In this document: piece by piece, positions 25,745 through 35,316 of the stretch | How positions within the stretch are numbered: the stretch's first letter is position 1 | Layout: every line of letters starts with the position of its first letter | Assembly: GCA_963730065.1 (NCBI GenBank) | Contig: CAVSQL010000001.1 | Span: forward strand, 62,001-126,000 | DNA: 64,000 nt | Direction: 5' to 3' | Origin: UBA9676 sp963730065 | GTDB lineage: Bacteria; Actinomycetota; Actinomycetes; Streptosporangiales; Streptosporangiaceae | Position numbers and translations under genes: made by a program | Notes under the pieces: generated by a model | Told to the model about the DNA's origin: nothing | Database searches by the model: none | The model's input: the letters and a program-made list of their open reading frames with translations, nothing else

Positions 25745-26355
25745 ATGGCCTCCTACCCTCGCAGGCAGGGACCATCGGCGGCGGTGCCGCAGTTAGAGGC
25801 GGGTCCCACCGCCATCTGTGGCCACAATACCCGGGACCGGCACGCCGGGCGCCCGGCCAGGCGGGGGCTGGGTGTGGCCGGTCAGGCCGACGCGCGGGCT
25901 GAGTCCTCCTGACTGCCGTCGGCTGGCATGAACACCCGGCCCAGTGTCGCGAAGCTGGCGGGCCGCCGGGCCCGGAGGATGCCAGCGGGGCCACGTTGCT
26001 CGCGCCAAACGCGATCACCCGCGCCGACCCGACCACCCCGTGGGCCAGCCCGCCGGCTTCCCGGCTGCCAACGCCCATGCCCGGTCCTCCTGGTGCGGAG
26101 ACACCACGCCCAGGCCGTGGTCAGACACCGCAACGGCGTGCCCAGCGGCGGGGGCCGGTGTCATCACCTCACTGAGGGTGACATGTGATCCGGCCTGAAG
26201 ATCAACGTACACACGATGGACGGCGGTGAGACCCCGTCAGGAGGGTCAACGTTCACGCGCCGGATGTTGACCACATGGCCCCTGTGACCTCGTCAAAGCA
26301 TAGAATCCGTAAAGAGCGGGTCTGTTGGCTACCCCTGGGGTGAAAACCCGCGGGA
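25745..26355. other. Long non-coding or relic region upstream of the stress locus
   Basis: About 610 bases with no convincing gene. On the minus strand, two frames hold pieces that look vaguely like a decayed membrane transporter (ARVIAFGASNVAPLAS and, in another frame, a terminal segment ending at about 25882), but this is weak. The right part (26190-26310) is less GC-rich and carries three TCAAC-type repeats, a TAGAAT at 26301-26306 that could be a -10 element, and, at 26316-26352, inverted repeats around ACCCCTGGGGT. Confidence 0.4.
26196..26272 (+). promoter_or_regulatory. Operator-like TCAAC repeats upstream of the pump locus
   Basis: GATCAACGTACAC near 26196 is followed by the related GGTCAACGTTCAC (26244-26256), and an inverted copy GTTGACC at 26266-26272. 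GGTCAAC and GTTGACC form a 7-bp inverted repeat with a 15-base spacer. Two half-sites plus an inverted pair just before a likely -10 (26301) suits a dimeric regulator. No known box matches with confidence. Confidence 0.35.
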
Positions 26356-27150
26356 GTGGTGCCTGTGTTAAAGAGCGCGACGTGGGAACGTGGCGCCGAC
26401 GCTGACCCGGTCCGCTTCTGGACCGGCTTCATCGAGGCCGCCGGGGTTCTCGCACCGGGATTCGGCGCCGATGCCACCGGCCTGCTCGCAATGGACAAGG
26501 CCATGTCGGCCGACGTCACCGCCTCCATCGCCAACGATGCCGCGAAGCTGCCCGCCGACTCAGCGATCATCGTTGACGACTTCCACGCCGCGACGGCCGC
26601 GGTCTGCGGGGACATGACCGACCTTGTCGCGTGCTGGCCGGCTGGGACCATCCAGCTGGTGCTGGCGACCCGGGTCGACCCTCCGCTGCGGCTGCACCGG
26701 CTCCGGATGTCGGGTGAGCTGCGCGAGCTCCGCGACCGCGACCTGTACTTCTCGCTGAGCGAATGCCGTGACCTGATGGCGAACTTCGGCGTCGAAGTCG
26801 CCGCCGGTGAGCTGGCGCTGCTTCATAAGCGCAGCGAGGGGTGGGCCGCGGCGCTTCAGATGGCGGCGCTGTCGCTGCGCGCCACCACCGACCCGGTGCG
26901 GGCGGTGCGGGCGCTTGATGTGCGCAGCCACGCCATCGCTGAGTACTTCATCGCCGAGGTTCTCGAGCAGCAGCCACCGGAGGTTGCCCAATTCATGCTC
27001 GACACCTCCGTTCTCGGCGAGCTGACCGAGGACGCGTGCGCGGCGGTCACCGCCAGGCCGGACGCGGCGGCGCTGCTGCACCGCATCGACGCCGCCAACC
27101 TGTTCCTGGTGGCGCACGGCACCACGAGCGATGCCCAGGCCGGGCACTAG
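26356..27150 (+). pseudogene. Fragment of a MalT/LAL-type LuxR regulator (partial ATPase domain)
   Basis: The 264 residues match the middle of the STAND ATPase module of large LuxR (MalT-like) regulators: DADPVRFWTGFIEAAG, IIVDDFHAA (Walker B), QLVLATRVDPPLRLHRLR, LHKRSEGWAAALQMAALSLR and LLHRIDAANLFLV. The P-loop that should precede it is missing, as are the TPR-like arm and the C-terminal HTH; full members have about 900 residues. It starts at a GTG with GGGAG nearby and stops 18 bases before the first P-type ATPase, so it leads that operon. It may be a truncated remnant or a domesticated sensor fragment. Confidence 0.65.
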
Positions 27151-27168
27151 GCCGCCGGAGAGGCTGAG

Positions 27169-29922
27169 ATGACCACTACCAAGCAGCCCATCGAGAACGT
27201 CGCCTGGTATGCCCTGCCGCCGGACCTGGCGGCAGCGCAGCTGGGGGTGGACCCGGATCAGGGCCTGGCTGCCGAGGAGGCGGTGCGGCGGCTGGCCACC
27301 TACGGGCCCAACGAGCTGCCGACCGAGCCGCCGCCGAGCGTCTGGGCGGTCGCGCGGGGCCAGCTGGCCAACCCGATGAACATCATGCTGCTGATCGTCT
27401 GCGTGGCCAGCTTCGCCATCGCGCAGGTGGCGACCGGCGTCGTGGTGCTGGGGCTGGTGACGTTCAACGTCGTCATGGGCACGGCCCAGGAGATGAAGGC
27501 CCGGGCCAGCGTCGAGGCGCTGGCGCAGCTCCAGGTCCCCCGGGCCCGGGTGCGGCGATCCGGCCGGGTCGATGAGGTCGAATCGACCCAGCTCGTGCCC
27601 GGTGACATCGTGCTGCTCGAGGCGGGTGACGTCGTGCCGGCGGACGGGCGGATCCTCTCCTCGGCCTCGCTCGAGGTGCAGGAAGCCGCGCTCACCGGGG
27701 AGAGCGCGCCGATCGCCAAGGACCGGATAACCCTCCCGGCCGGGGAGGTCGCGCTCGGCGACCGCACGAATCTGGTGTTCCAGAACACTCAGGTCACCCG
27801 CGGCTCGGCGGCGATCGTGGTGACCGCGACCGGCGCGGCGACCGAGATGGGCAAGATCGCCGGCCTGGTCACGGCCACCAAGCGCTCACGCTCGCCGCTG
27901 CAGCGCGAGCTCGACGGCATGACCAAGGTGTTCGGCCTGATCGCCTGGCTGGCCGTGGCGGTGATCGCCATCTTCGGCATCGCACGGGGCCAGGAGGGCT
28001 CCACCCTCGTGCTGCTGTGCATTTCCACCGCGATCGCCTCCATCCCGACCGGCCTGCCGACGTTCGTGCAGGCCATGCTGTCGTCCGGGGCGCGGCGCCT
28101 GGCCGAGTCCAAGGCGGTGGTCAAGTCGCTGACCGACGTCGAGACCCTGGGCGGCACCACGGTCATCAACAGCGACAAGACCGGCACGCTGACGATGAAC
28201 GCGATGACCGCGACCACGATGCTGGCCGGCGGTGACTGGTTCAAGATCGAAGGCCCCGGCTACCAGAAGACGGGCGCGATCCTGGGGGTGGCGGGGGGAG
28301 AGCTGCCGGACTTCCGCCGCCTCTCCCTGGGCCTGCTCCTGTGTACCGACGCCACCGTCGGTGACGACGGCTCGGTCATCGGTGATCCGACGGAAGCGGC
28401 GTTCGTGGTGCTCGCCGCGAAGATGGGCGCCGGCGCCCAGGAGACCCGGCAGGCCCTGCCCCGCCGGGCCGAGGTGCCGTTCGATTCCGAGTACAAGTTC
28501 ATGGCCACGTTCCACGACCGCCCCGCCTTGCTTGACGGCGGGATCTTGCAGCAGCCGCATTTCGCCACGGTGAAGGGTGCGCCCGACGTGGTCGTGGAGC
28601 GCTGCGGCCGGGCGCTGTGGCACGGCGAGCAGGTGCCGATCGGCACCGTCCGCGACGAGATCCTGGCCGCCAACCGCCAGCTCTCCGAGCGCGGGCTGCG
28701 GGTGCTCGCCTTCGCCGCCCGTGACCTCGACGACGCGGCGATGGCGGCGGCGGTGGCCGACCCAATGGCCGCCGTCACCGATCTCGTCTTCGTGGCGCTC
28801 GTCGGGATCGTGGATCCGCTGCGCACCGAGGCCAAGGACGCGGTGCATGTCGCCCTTAACGCCGGGATCGACGTGCGGATGATCACCGGCGACCACACCG
28901 TGACCGCCCGTGCCATCGCGGACGAGCTGGGGCTCGGGCCCGGCGTGATCACCGGCACCGAGCTGCAGCACCTGACCGACCCCGAAGTGCTCGAACGGCT
29001 TCCCGAGCTGCACGTGTTCGGGCGGGTGGCGCCCGAGGACAAGCTGCGGCTGGCGCGGCTCATGCAGGAGTCCGGCGAGGTGGTCGCGATGACCGGCGAC
29101 GCCGTCAACGACGCGGCGGCGCTCAAGCAGGCCGACGTCGGCGTCGCCATGGGCAGCGGCTCGGAGGTGTCCAAGCAGGCGGCGAAGATCGTGCTGACCG
29201 ACGACAACTTCGCGACGCTGGTCCGCGCCGTCGACCTGGGCCGCGACATCTACCGGCGGATCTCCACCTACGTCAGGCTGCAGCTGACGATCCTGTCGTC
29301 GGTGCTGCAGCTGATGGTGTACGCCACCATCTTCAACATCAACGGCGGCGTCGCCCTGTTCCCGCTGCAGCTGCTGTTCTGCAAGTTCTTCGTCGTCATC
29401 ACCGTGGTGATCGGGTTCATCGTCGACGTCCCCGACCCCGGGGTGATGCAGCGGCCGCCGCGCATGCCCGGCACGAAGATCGTCAACCAGCCGCAGATCA
29501 TCCGCTGGGTGGTCAGCGGGTTCGTGGTGGCGGTTACCGCCCTCGCCGTGCTCGAGTGGGGGCCCGGCCAGCCGAGCACCACGCACCCGTCGGCCTCCAT
29601 GACCATGGCGTTCGCCATCGTCTCGCTCAGCGCGGTGAACATCGGCCTGGTCCTGCGGCGCGAGCGCGAGGCGCCGTGGGCGCCGCCGGTGTTCCCCTTC
29701 CTGGGCTGGATCATCCTCGGCTGGATCCTCACCTGGGCCGCCGTGGAGCTTCACATGCTCCAGCGCCTGCTCGACACCCAGTCGCTCTCCGGCCGGCAGT
29801 GGGTGGTCGTGCTCGCCCTGTCGCTTCTCGCCCCGGCCGTGGTAGGGGTGGACAAGGCCATCCAGCTCTCCCGTCAGCGCAAGGCCCAGCCGGGCCAGCG
29901 GGTGGCCGGACCGGAGGCATAG
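27169..29922 (+). CDS. P-type cation-transporting ATPase with altered ion-site motifs
   Basis: A 917-residue P2-like pump. Present: actuator motif LTGES (about residue 183), phosphorylation site SDKTGTLTMN with Asp336, nucleotide-domain KGAPD, and hinge MTGDAVNDAAAL. Two features differ from Ca2+ or Na+/K+ pumps. Helix M4 reads IPTGLPT (293-297), with Thr in place of the ion-binding Glu of PEGLP, and M6 reads LLFCKFFVVITVVIGFIVD instead of the usual N-x-x-T-D. The hinge also has GDAVNDAAA for the usual GDGVNDAPA. Transport specificity cannot be assigned and may be altered or lost. GGAGAGG precedes the ATG. The second pump gene follows after 3 bases, suggesting coupled expression and perhaps a heterodimer. 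Confidence 0.85.
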   Translation: MTTTKQPIENVAWYALPPDLAAAQLGVDPDQGLAAEEAVRRLATYGPNELPTEPPPSVWAVARGQLANPMNIMLLIVCVASFAIAQVATGVVVLGLVTFNVVMGTAQEMKARASVEALAQLQVPRARVRRSGRVDEVESTQLVPGDIVLLEAGDVVPADGRILSSASLEVQEAALTGESAPIAKDRITLPAGEVALGDRTNLVFQNTQVTRGSAAIVVTATGAATEMGKIAGLVTATKRSRSPLQRELDGMTKVFGLIAWLAVAVIAIFGIARGQEGSTLVLLCISTAIASIPTGLPTFVQAMLSSGARRLAESKAVVKSLTDVETLGGTTVINSDKTGTLTMNAMTATTMLAGGDWFKIEGPGYQKTGAILGVAGGELPDFRRLSLGLLLCTDATVGDDGSVIGDPTEAAFVVLAAKMGAGAQETRQALPRRAEVPFDSEYKFMATFHDRPALLDGGILQQPHFATVKGAPDVVVERCGRALWHGEQVPIGTVRDEILAANRQLSERGLRVLAFAARDLDDAAMAAAVADPMAAVTDLVFVALVGIVDPLRTEAKDAVHVALNAGIDVRMITGDHTVTARAIADELGLGPGVITGTELQHLTDPEVLERLPELHVFGRVAPEDKLRLARLMQESGEVVAMTGDAVNDAAALKQADVGVAMGSGSEVSKQAAKIVLTDDNFATLVRAVDLGRDIYRRISTYVRLQLTILSSVLQLMVYATIFNINGGVALFPLQLLFCKFFVVITVVIGFIVDVPDPGVMQRPPRMPGTKIVNQPQIIRWVVSGFVVAVTALAVLEWGPGQPSTTHPSASMTMAFAIVSLSAVNIGLVLRREREAPWAPPVFPFLGWIILGWILTWAAVELHMLQRLLDTQSLSGRQWVVVLALSLLAPAVVGVDKAIQLSRQRKAQPGQRVAGPEA

Positions 29923-29925
29923 GAC

Positions 29926-32667
29926 ATGGCGGTGCAAGCCGACCCCGCGGGAAAGCCGGCCACGGCGGACCAGAACTGGTATTCGCGCTCAACGGATGAG
30001 GTGGCCACCGCCCTGGGCGTCGATCCGGCCACTGGGCTGACCGCTGCGCGTGCGGCCGAACTGCTCGCCGCGAAAGGACCGAACGCGCTGCCGGAGGAGA
30101 AGCCGAAGCCGGGCTGGCGCCGGTTCGCCGAGCAGTACCGCGCCTATATGCAGATAATCCTGGTCGTCGCCGCGGTGGTGTCCCTGCTGGTCAAGGAGTG
30201 GAGCACCGCCGTTCTGCTGGTGGCGCTGACGATCCTGAACGCGGTGATCGGGGTGCGCCAGGAGGGCAAGGCCGAGAGCGCCATGAACGCCCTCAAGTCG
30301 ATGATGAAGGCGACCGCCCGGGTGCGGCGGGGCGGGACCGAGTCCGAGATCCCGGCCGAGCAGGTGGTCGTGGGCGACGTGGTGCTCATCGCCGCCGGGG
30401 ACGAGGTGCCCGCGGACGGCCGGATCATCGCGGCCAGCGCGCTGCAGATCGACGAGTCGGCGCTGACCGGCGAGAGCCTGCCCGCGGACAAGGACGCCGA
30501 GACGCTGCCCGGTGGCGAGCTGAACCCGGGCGACCAGACGAACATGGCGTTCATGAACACGCCGGTCACGCACGGCAGCGGCACCGTGATCATTACCGGG
30601 ACGGGCGCCGGCACCGAGCTCGGGAAGATCTCCGGGATGCTGGCGGCCACCGCCACGGAGGAGTCGCCGCTGACCAAGGAACTGAACAAGCTCACCCTGT
30701 GGATCGCGGCGGCGGCCGGCCTGACCATGATCGTGATGTTCATCCTCGGCCGTCAGCGTGGCCTGGCGTGGGACGCGCTGTTCGTCAGCGCCGTCACGCT
30801 GGCCATCGCGGCCATCCCCGAGGCGCTGCCGACGGTGTCGCAGACGATCCTGTCGATCGGCGGGGTCGACCTGGCCAAGCGCAACGCGATCGTGAAGGAC
30901 CTGCCCTCGGTCGAGACGCTGGGGTTCACCTCGGCGATCAACTCCGACAAGACCGGCACCCTGACCATGAACCAGATGACCGCCGTCGAGGTGGTCAACC
31001 CGACCGACCGCTACACGATCTCGGGCATCGGCTACGGCCTGGACGGCCAGGTCCATCACGCCGCGGGTGCCGCGCCCACCATCGAGGACGCGATCCTGCC
31101 CTATCTCGTGGCCAGCGACGCCAAGCTCGTGGACGGCAAGGTCGTGGGCGACCCCACCGAGGGTGCCCTGCTCGTGATGGGCTTCAAGGCCGGGATGGAC
31201 ATCGACCAGACCCGCGGCGCGCTGCCCCGGCTGGCCACGCTGCCGTTCGACCCGACCTACAAGCTGATGGCCACCTTCAACTCGGCCACCGACGCCGCGG
31301 GCCGGCCGGTCGTGCGGTGCTTCGTCAAGGGCGCGGCACCGGCGGTGATGGCGCGGGCGGCGACCGCCCTGGCCGGCGGAACCAGCATCGCGTGGGATGC
31401 CGAGCTGAGCGGGCAGCACCGGGAACACATGGAACGCATGGAGGGCGACGGCCGACGGGTGATGGCCGCCGCCACCCGTGATCTCGACCCAGCCAGGTTC
31501 GACCCGGGCGGCGACCTGCTCGGCTACATCACCGACCTGCAGATGACCAGCCTGGTCGGGATGGTCGACCCGGCGCGGGACGAGTCCAAGGACGCGGTGG
31601 CCAGCGCGCAGGCGGCCCACATCCGGGTCCGGATGGTGACCGGGGACGACGTGATCACCGGCGCGGCCATCGCCAAGCAGGTCGGGATCGGCGGCGAGGC
31701 CATCTTGGGCGCGGACTTCGCTGAGATGACGGAGGAGGAGCGGCTGGCCCGCATCGACGACATCGGGGTGGTCGGCCGGGTCGCGCCTGAGCACAAGGTG
31801 CTCCTCGCCGACACGCTGAAGAAAAAGGGCTACGTGGTGGCCATGACCGGTGACGGCGTCAACGACGCACCCGCCATCAAGGCGGCCGACATCGGAATCG
31901 CCATGGGCTCGGGCACCGAGGTGGCCAAGAACGCCGGCCGGATGATCCTGTCCGACGACAACTTCGCCACGATCGTCTTCGCGGTGGAGCAGGGCCGCAA
32001 GATCTATGACAACCTCACCAAGTACATCCGCTTTGTACTGATCTTGCTGGTCGTCTTCGTCCTGACGTTCCTGGGCGCGACCTTGTTCAACATCGCCAAC
32101 AGCGAGCCGTTCTCGCCCGCGCAGGTGCTGTGGATCCACTTCATCGTCAACGCCCCGTTCGGCTTCGCGCTCGGCTTCGACCGGGAGACCCCCGGGCTGA
32201 TGGCGCGCCGGCCCAGACCGCGAGGCGAGTCGGTGCTGACCACACCGGTGATCGTCACCGTCGGGCTGACCGGGCTGGCCATCACCATCGGCCTGCTCTC
32301 ACTCATCCAGTACGGCACCTCCCACTTCCACAGCGAGCACATCGGCAACTCGATCGCCTTCACCGCGTTCGCGCTGGCGCTGATCGTGGCCGCCGTGGAG
32401 TGCCGCAGCCAGACCGCCACCGCCCTGACGGTCGACACGTTCAACAGCAAGCAGATGAACTGGGCGATGCTCGGGGAGTTCGTGCTCGCGGTGCTGGTGA
32501 CCCAGATGGACGTCTTCCACCGCCTGCTCGGGACGGTCGACATCAACCTGCGGCAGTTCGGCTGGGCGCTGGTGCCCGCCCTCGCGCTGCTCGTGCTCTG
32601 GGAACTCGGCAAGCTCATCGCCCGGCGGTCAGCCGCCCGGGCCAGCAAGTCTCCCGCTACCGCGTAA
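29926..32667 (+). CDS. P-type cation-transporting ATPase, second pump of the pair
   Basis: A 913-residue P2-like pump with standard catalytic motifs: LTGES, SDKTGTLTMN (Asp341), VKGAAP, and TGDGVNDAPAI. Helix M4 keeps the glutamate (AIPEALPT, 298-302), but M6 reads WIHFIVNAPFGFALGFD (about 735-751), which lacks the N-x-x-T-D signature of Ca2+/Na+ pumps. It is clearly related to the upstream pump but well diverged, so this is an old tandem duplication. Of the two, this one looks catalytically and ion-site competent. It sits 3 bases after the first pump, in a locus with carbamoyltransferase and PPK2 genes, which suggests ion homeostasis under energy or acid stress. Confidence 0.87.
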   Translation: MAVQADPAGKPATADQNWYSRSTDEVATALGVDPATGLTAARAAELLAAKGPNALPEEKPKPGWRRFAEQYRAYMQIILVVAAVVSLLVKEWSTAVLLVALTILNAVIGVRQEGKAESAMNALKSMMKATARVRRGGTESEIPAEQVVVGDVVLIAAGDEVPADGRIIAASALQIDESALTGESLPADKDAETLPGGELNPGDQTNMAFMNTPVTHGSGTVIITGTGAGTELGKISGMLAATATEESPLTKELNKLTLWIAAAAGLTMIVMFILGRQRGLAWDALFVSAVTLAIAAIPEALPTVSQTILSIGGVDLAKRNAIVKDLPSVETLGFTSAINSDKTGTLTMNQMTAVEVVNPTDRYTISGIGYGLDGQVHHAAGAAPTIEDAILPYLVASDAKLVDGKVVGDPTEGALLVMGFKAGMDIDQTRGALPRLATLPFDPTYKLMATFNSATDAAGRPVVRCFVKGAAPAVMARAATALAGGTSIAWDAELSGQHREHMERMEGDGRRVMAAATRDLDPARFDPGGDLLGYITDLQMTSLVGMVDPARDESKDAVASAQAAHIRVRMVTGDDVITGAAIAKQVGIGGEAILGADFAEMTEEERLARIDDIGVVGRVAPEHKVLLADTLKKKGYVVAMTGDGVNDAPAIKAADIGIAMGSGTEVAKNAGRMILSDDNFATIVFAVEQGRKIYDNLTKYIRFVLILLVVFVLTFLGATLFNIANSEPFSPAQVLWIHFIVNAPFGFALGFDRETPGLMARRPRPRGESVLTTPVIVTVGLTGLAITIGLLSLIQYGTSHFHSEHIGNSIAFTAFALALIVAAVECRSQTATALTVDTFNSKQMNWAMLGEFVLAVLVTQMDVFHRLLGTVDINLRQFGWALVPALALLVLWELGKLIARRSAARASKSPATA

Positions 32668-32735
32668 CGAGGTGATCAACATGCCGTATGAGGTGTACTC
32701 CGAATTGGACAGGCTGTGCGTTCTGAGGAGATGAG

Positions 32736-33737
32736 ATGGCGTTCAACCTGCGTAACCGCAGCTTCCTCAAGGAGATCGACTTCGAGCCGCGTGAGCTGCG
32801 CTTCCTGCTCCAGCTGGCCGGGGCGCTCAAGACGGCCAGATACGCCGGCACCGAGGCCCAGCGGCTGGTGGGCCAGGAGATCGCGCTGATCTTCGAGAAG
32901 ACCTCGACCCGGACCCGGTCGGCGTTCGAGGTCGCCTCCTATGACCAGGGTGCGCATGTGACCTACCTGGATCCGTCGGGGTCGCAGCTGGGGCACAAGG
33001 AGTCGATCGCCGACACCGCGCGGGTGCTGGGCCGGATGTATGACGCGATCGAGTACCGCGGCAACCGGCAGGCCGACGTCGAGACCCTGGCCGAATATGC
33101 CGGGGTGCCGGTCTACAACGGGCTGACCGACGAATGGCACCCCACGCAGATGCTGGCCGACTTTTTGACCATGCACGAGTCCAGCAACAAGCCCTACGAC
33201 ACCCTCGCGTATGCGTTCGTGGGGGACTGCCGGTTCAACATGGGCCGGTCGCTGCTAGTGATGGGCGCGCTGATGGGCAGCGACGTGCGGCTAGGCGGCC
33301 CGGCCGAGCTGCAGCCACCCAAAGACGTGGTCGATCTGGCCCACCAGGTGGCGGGCCAGACCGGTGCGCGGATCACGATCACCGACGATGCGGCCGAGGC
33401 CGTGTCGGGCGTGGACTTCATCCACACCGACGTGTGGGTGTCGATGGGTGAGCCCAAAGACGTGTGGACCGAGCGGGTCACGCTACTGTCGCCGTACCAG
33501 GTCAACACCGCGCTCATGACCGCGGCCGGCAACCCCAAGGTCAAGTTCATGCACTGCCTGCCCGCGTTTCACGACCCCAACACCACCGTCGGCCGCGACA
33601 TGATGGAGCACACCGGCATGACCTCCGGCCTGGAGGTGACCGGCGAGGTCTTCGAATCGGCCGCCAGCATCGTGTTCGACCAGGCCGAGAACCGCCTCCA
33701 CACCATCAAGGCGATCCTCGTCGCCACCCTCGGCTAG
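32736..33737 (+). CDS. arcB: Ornithine carbamoyltransferase, catabolic type
   Basis: Interconverts ornithine plus carbamoyl phosphate and citrulline plus phosphate. The 333-residue protein has the carbamoyl-phosphate loop STRTR (57-61), HPTQ (QMLADFLTMHE region) and the ornithine-site HCLPAFHD. The N-terminus (MAFNLRNRSFL, then EPRELRFLLQLA) resembles catabolic ArcB enzymes of the arginine deiminase pathway more than short anabolic ArgF. No arcA or arcC gene is in the window. In the catabolic direction it would make carbamoyl phosphate, a source of ATP via carbamate kinase, which fits the energy-stress context. It has a GAGGAGATGAG leader and lies 68 bases after the pumps. Confidence 0.88.
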   Translation: MAFNLRNRSFLKEIDFEPRELRFLLQLAGALKTARYAGTEAQRLVGQEIALIFEKTSTRTRSAFEVASYDQGAHVTYLDPSGSQLGHKESIADTARVLGRMYDAIEYRGNRQADVETLAEYAGVPVYNGLTDEWHPTQMLADFLTMHESSNKPYDTLAYAFVGDCRFNMGRSLLVMGALMGSDVRLGGPAELQPPKDVVDLAHQVAGQTGARITITDDAAEAVSGVDFIHTDVWVSMGEPKDVWTERVTLLSPYQVNTALMTAAGNPKVKFMHCLPAFHDPNTTVGRDMMEHTGMTSGLEVTGEVFESAASIVFDQAENRLHTIKAILVATLG

Positions 33738-33792
33738 CACCACCCCGGCGCCCTCCCGCGGCGGGAAGACGACACATGAGAAAGGAAACGCC

Positions 33793-34293
33793 ATGGCTGA
33801 TCTGATCGCCATTGGATACCCGGATGAGACGACCGCGACGGCCGCCGCCGATGAGGCGCGGCGGCTGGCTCAGGACCTGATCATCCAGCCGGATGCGATC
33901 GCGGTGATCATCCGCGACAAGGACGGCAGCTACAAGGTGCACACGAACCATCACATGGTCGGCGCCGGGGCGACCTGGGGCATGTTCTGGGGGTTGCTGT
34001 TCGGGCTGCTGTTCTTCATCCCGGTGTTCGGGATGGCGATCGGCGCCGGCATGGGCGCGCTGATGGGCAAGATCACCAAGTCCAGCATCGACAAGCAGTT
34101 CCAGGACCAGGTCCGCGACATGATCAAGCCGGGCACCTCGGCGCTGTTTTTGATGCTGGAGAAGGTCACCCCGGACAAGGCCGTGGACGCGATGAGCAAG
34201 TACGGCGGCACCGTGCTGAAGACCTCGCTGTCCAAGGACGACGAGAAGGAGCTCCAGGACGCGCTGCACGGAGGCGGGGCAGCCGCCGAGTAG
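33793..34293 (+). CDS. DUF1269 family membrane protein
   Basis: A 166-residue protein of the DUF1269 family, found in many bacteria with no settled function and often in stress loci. The N-terminal half is a soluble alpha/beta segment (MADLIAIGYPDETTATAAAD); a glycine-rich hydrophobic hairpin follows (WGLLFGLLFFIPVFGMAIGAG), then a second soluble part (SALFLMLEKVTPDKAVDAM). GAGAAAGGAAAC precedes the ATG. The gene lies between arcB and ppk2, all in the same direction, with 55 bases to arcB. Confidence 0.85.
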   Translation: MADLIAIGYPDETTATAAADEARRLAQDLIIQPDAIAVIIRDKDGSYKVHTNHHMVGAGATWGMFWGLLFGLLFFIPVFGMAIGAGMGALMGKITKSSIDKQFQDQVRDMIKPGTSALFLMLEKVTPDKAVDAMSKYGGTVLKTSLSKDDEKELQDALHGGGAAAE

Positions 34294-34430
34294 CCCGCAC
34301 GCGCAGTCGGCTCCCGCGCCAGAGCCGTACCCGGGCCCTTGGTTCACAGCAGGTGGACCGATGAGAGCGGCCCGGGCGGCTCCGGCGCGGGACCGATAGC
34401 GTTTGGTACCGATGGCTGGAGGTAACCGGC

Positions 34431-35297
34431 ATGGCCAAGACGAAGAACAAGCACAAGCGGCACGACGCGGAGAACCAGGCGCCGCCGCCATCTGCGCGGC
34501 AGGAGGCCGCGAGCGGCCCGCTCCCGAAGCTGAAGCGCAAGCCGTACGAGCGGGAGATGAGAGTCCTGCACGGCGAGCTGGTCGCCATGCAGGAGTGGGT
34601 CAAGGAGTCGGGCGCCAAGATCTGCATCGTGTTCGAGGGCCGGGACACCGCCGGGAAGGGGGGCACGATCAAGCGGATCACCGAGCGGGTCAGCCCGCGT
34701 GTCTTCCGGGTCGTTGCCCTGCCCGCCCCGACCGAGCGCGAGAAGTCGCAGATGTACGTCCAGCGCTACATCGAGCGCTTCCCGGCCGGCGGCGAGGTCG
34801 TGATCTTCGACCGCAGCTGGTACAACCGGGCGGGCGTGGAGCGGGTGATGGGCTTTTGCACACCGGAGGAGACCGACCGGTTCCTGGAGCTGGTGCCCGG
34901 GGTCGAGAAGGCCATGGCCGACAACGGGATCCTGCTGCTGAAGTACTGGCTCGAAGTCAGCGCCGACGAGCAGACCCGGCGGCTGGAGAGCCGCATCCAC
35001 GACCCGCGCAAGATCTGGAAGCTGTCGGACATGGACCTGAAGTCCTACAGCCGCTGGTACGCCTACTCCCGGGCCCGCGACGCGATGTTCGCCGCCACCG
35101 ACACCGCGTGGGCGCCCTGGTACATCGCGCACACCGACGACAAAAAGCGCGGTCGGCTCAACATCATCCACCACCTGCTCAGCCAGGTCCCGTACAAGCC
35201 GTTCCCCGCCCGGGACATCACGCTGCCCAGGCGGCAGCGGGCCGGCGGCTACGTGGAGCCGGACCTGCCGTTGCGGTACATCCCGACGCCGTTCTAG
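34431..35297 (+). CDS. ppk2: Polyphosphate kinase 2
   Basis: Transfers phosphate between polyphosphate and nucleotides; the ADP/GDP-phosphorylating class I type is suggested by size. The 288-residue protein has Walker A GRDTAGKGG (70-78), Walker B-like VVIFDRSWYNR with Asp127, and the lid region rich in arginine (RLESRIHDPRKIWK). The N-terminal 35 residues are basic and disordered. GGAGGT lies 7 bases before the ATG. Its neighbours are an ornithine carbamoyltransferase and P-type pumps, so the locus links polyphosphate, carbamoyl phosphate and ion pumping. Confidence 0.92.
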   Translation: MAKTKNKHKRHDAENQAPPPSARQEAASGPLPKLKRKPYEREMRVLHGELVAMQEWVKESGAKICIVFEGRDTAGKGGTIKRITERVSPRVFRVVALPAPTEREKSQMYVQRYIERFPAGGEVVIFDRSWYNRAGVERVMGFCTPEETDRFLELVPGVEKAMADNGILLLKYWLEVSADEQTRRLESRIHDPRKIWKLSDMDLKSYSRWYAYSRARDAMFAATDTAWAPWYIAHTDDKKRGRLNIIHHLLSQVPYKPFPARDITLPRRQRAGGYVEPDLPLRYIPTPF

Positions 35298-35316
35298 ACA
35301 GCCAGGAAAGGCCCAG

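Noticed and set aside
28260..29937. Very long minus-strand frames opposite the P-type ATPases
   Set aside because: Composition (His/Arg/Gln-rich, repeated) is that of antisense to GC-rich genes; no family pattern or start signal.
32736..33737. A complete arginine deiminase operon
   Set aside because: Only the carbamoyltransferase is present; no arginine deiminase, carbamate kinase or arginine/ornithine exchanger was found in the window.
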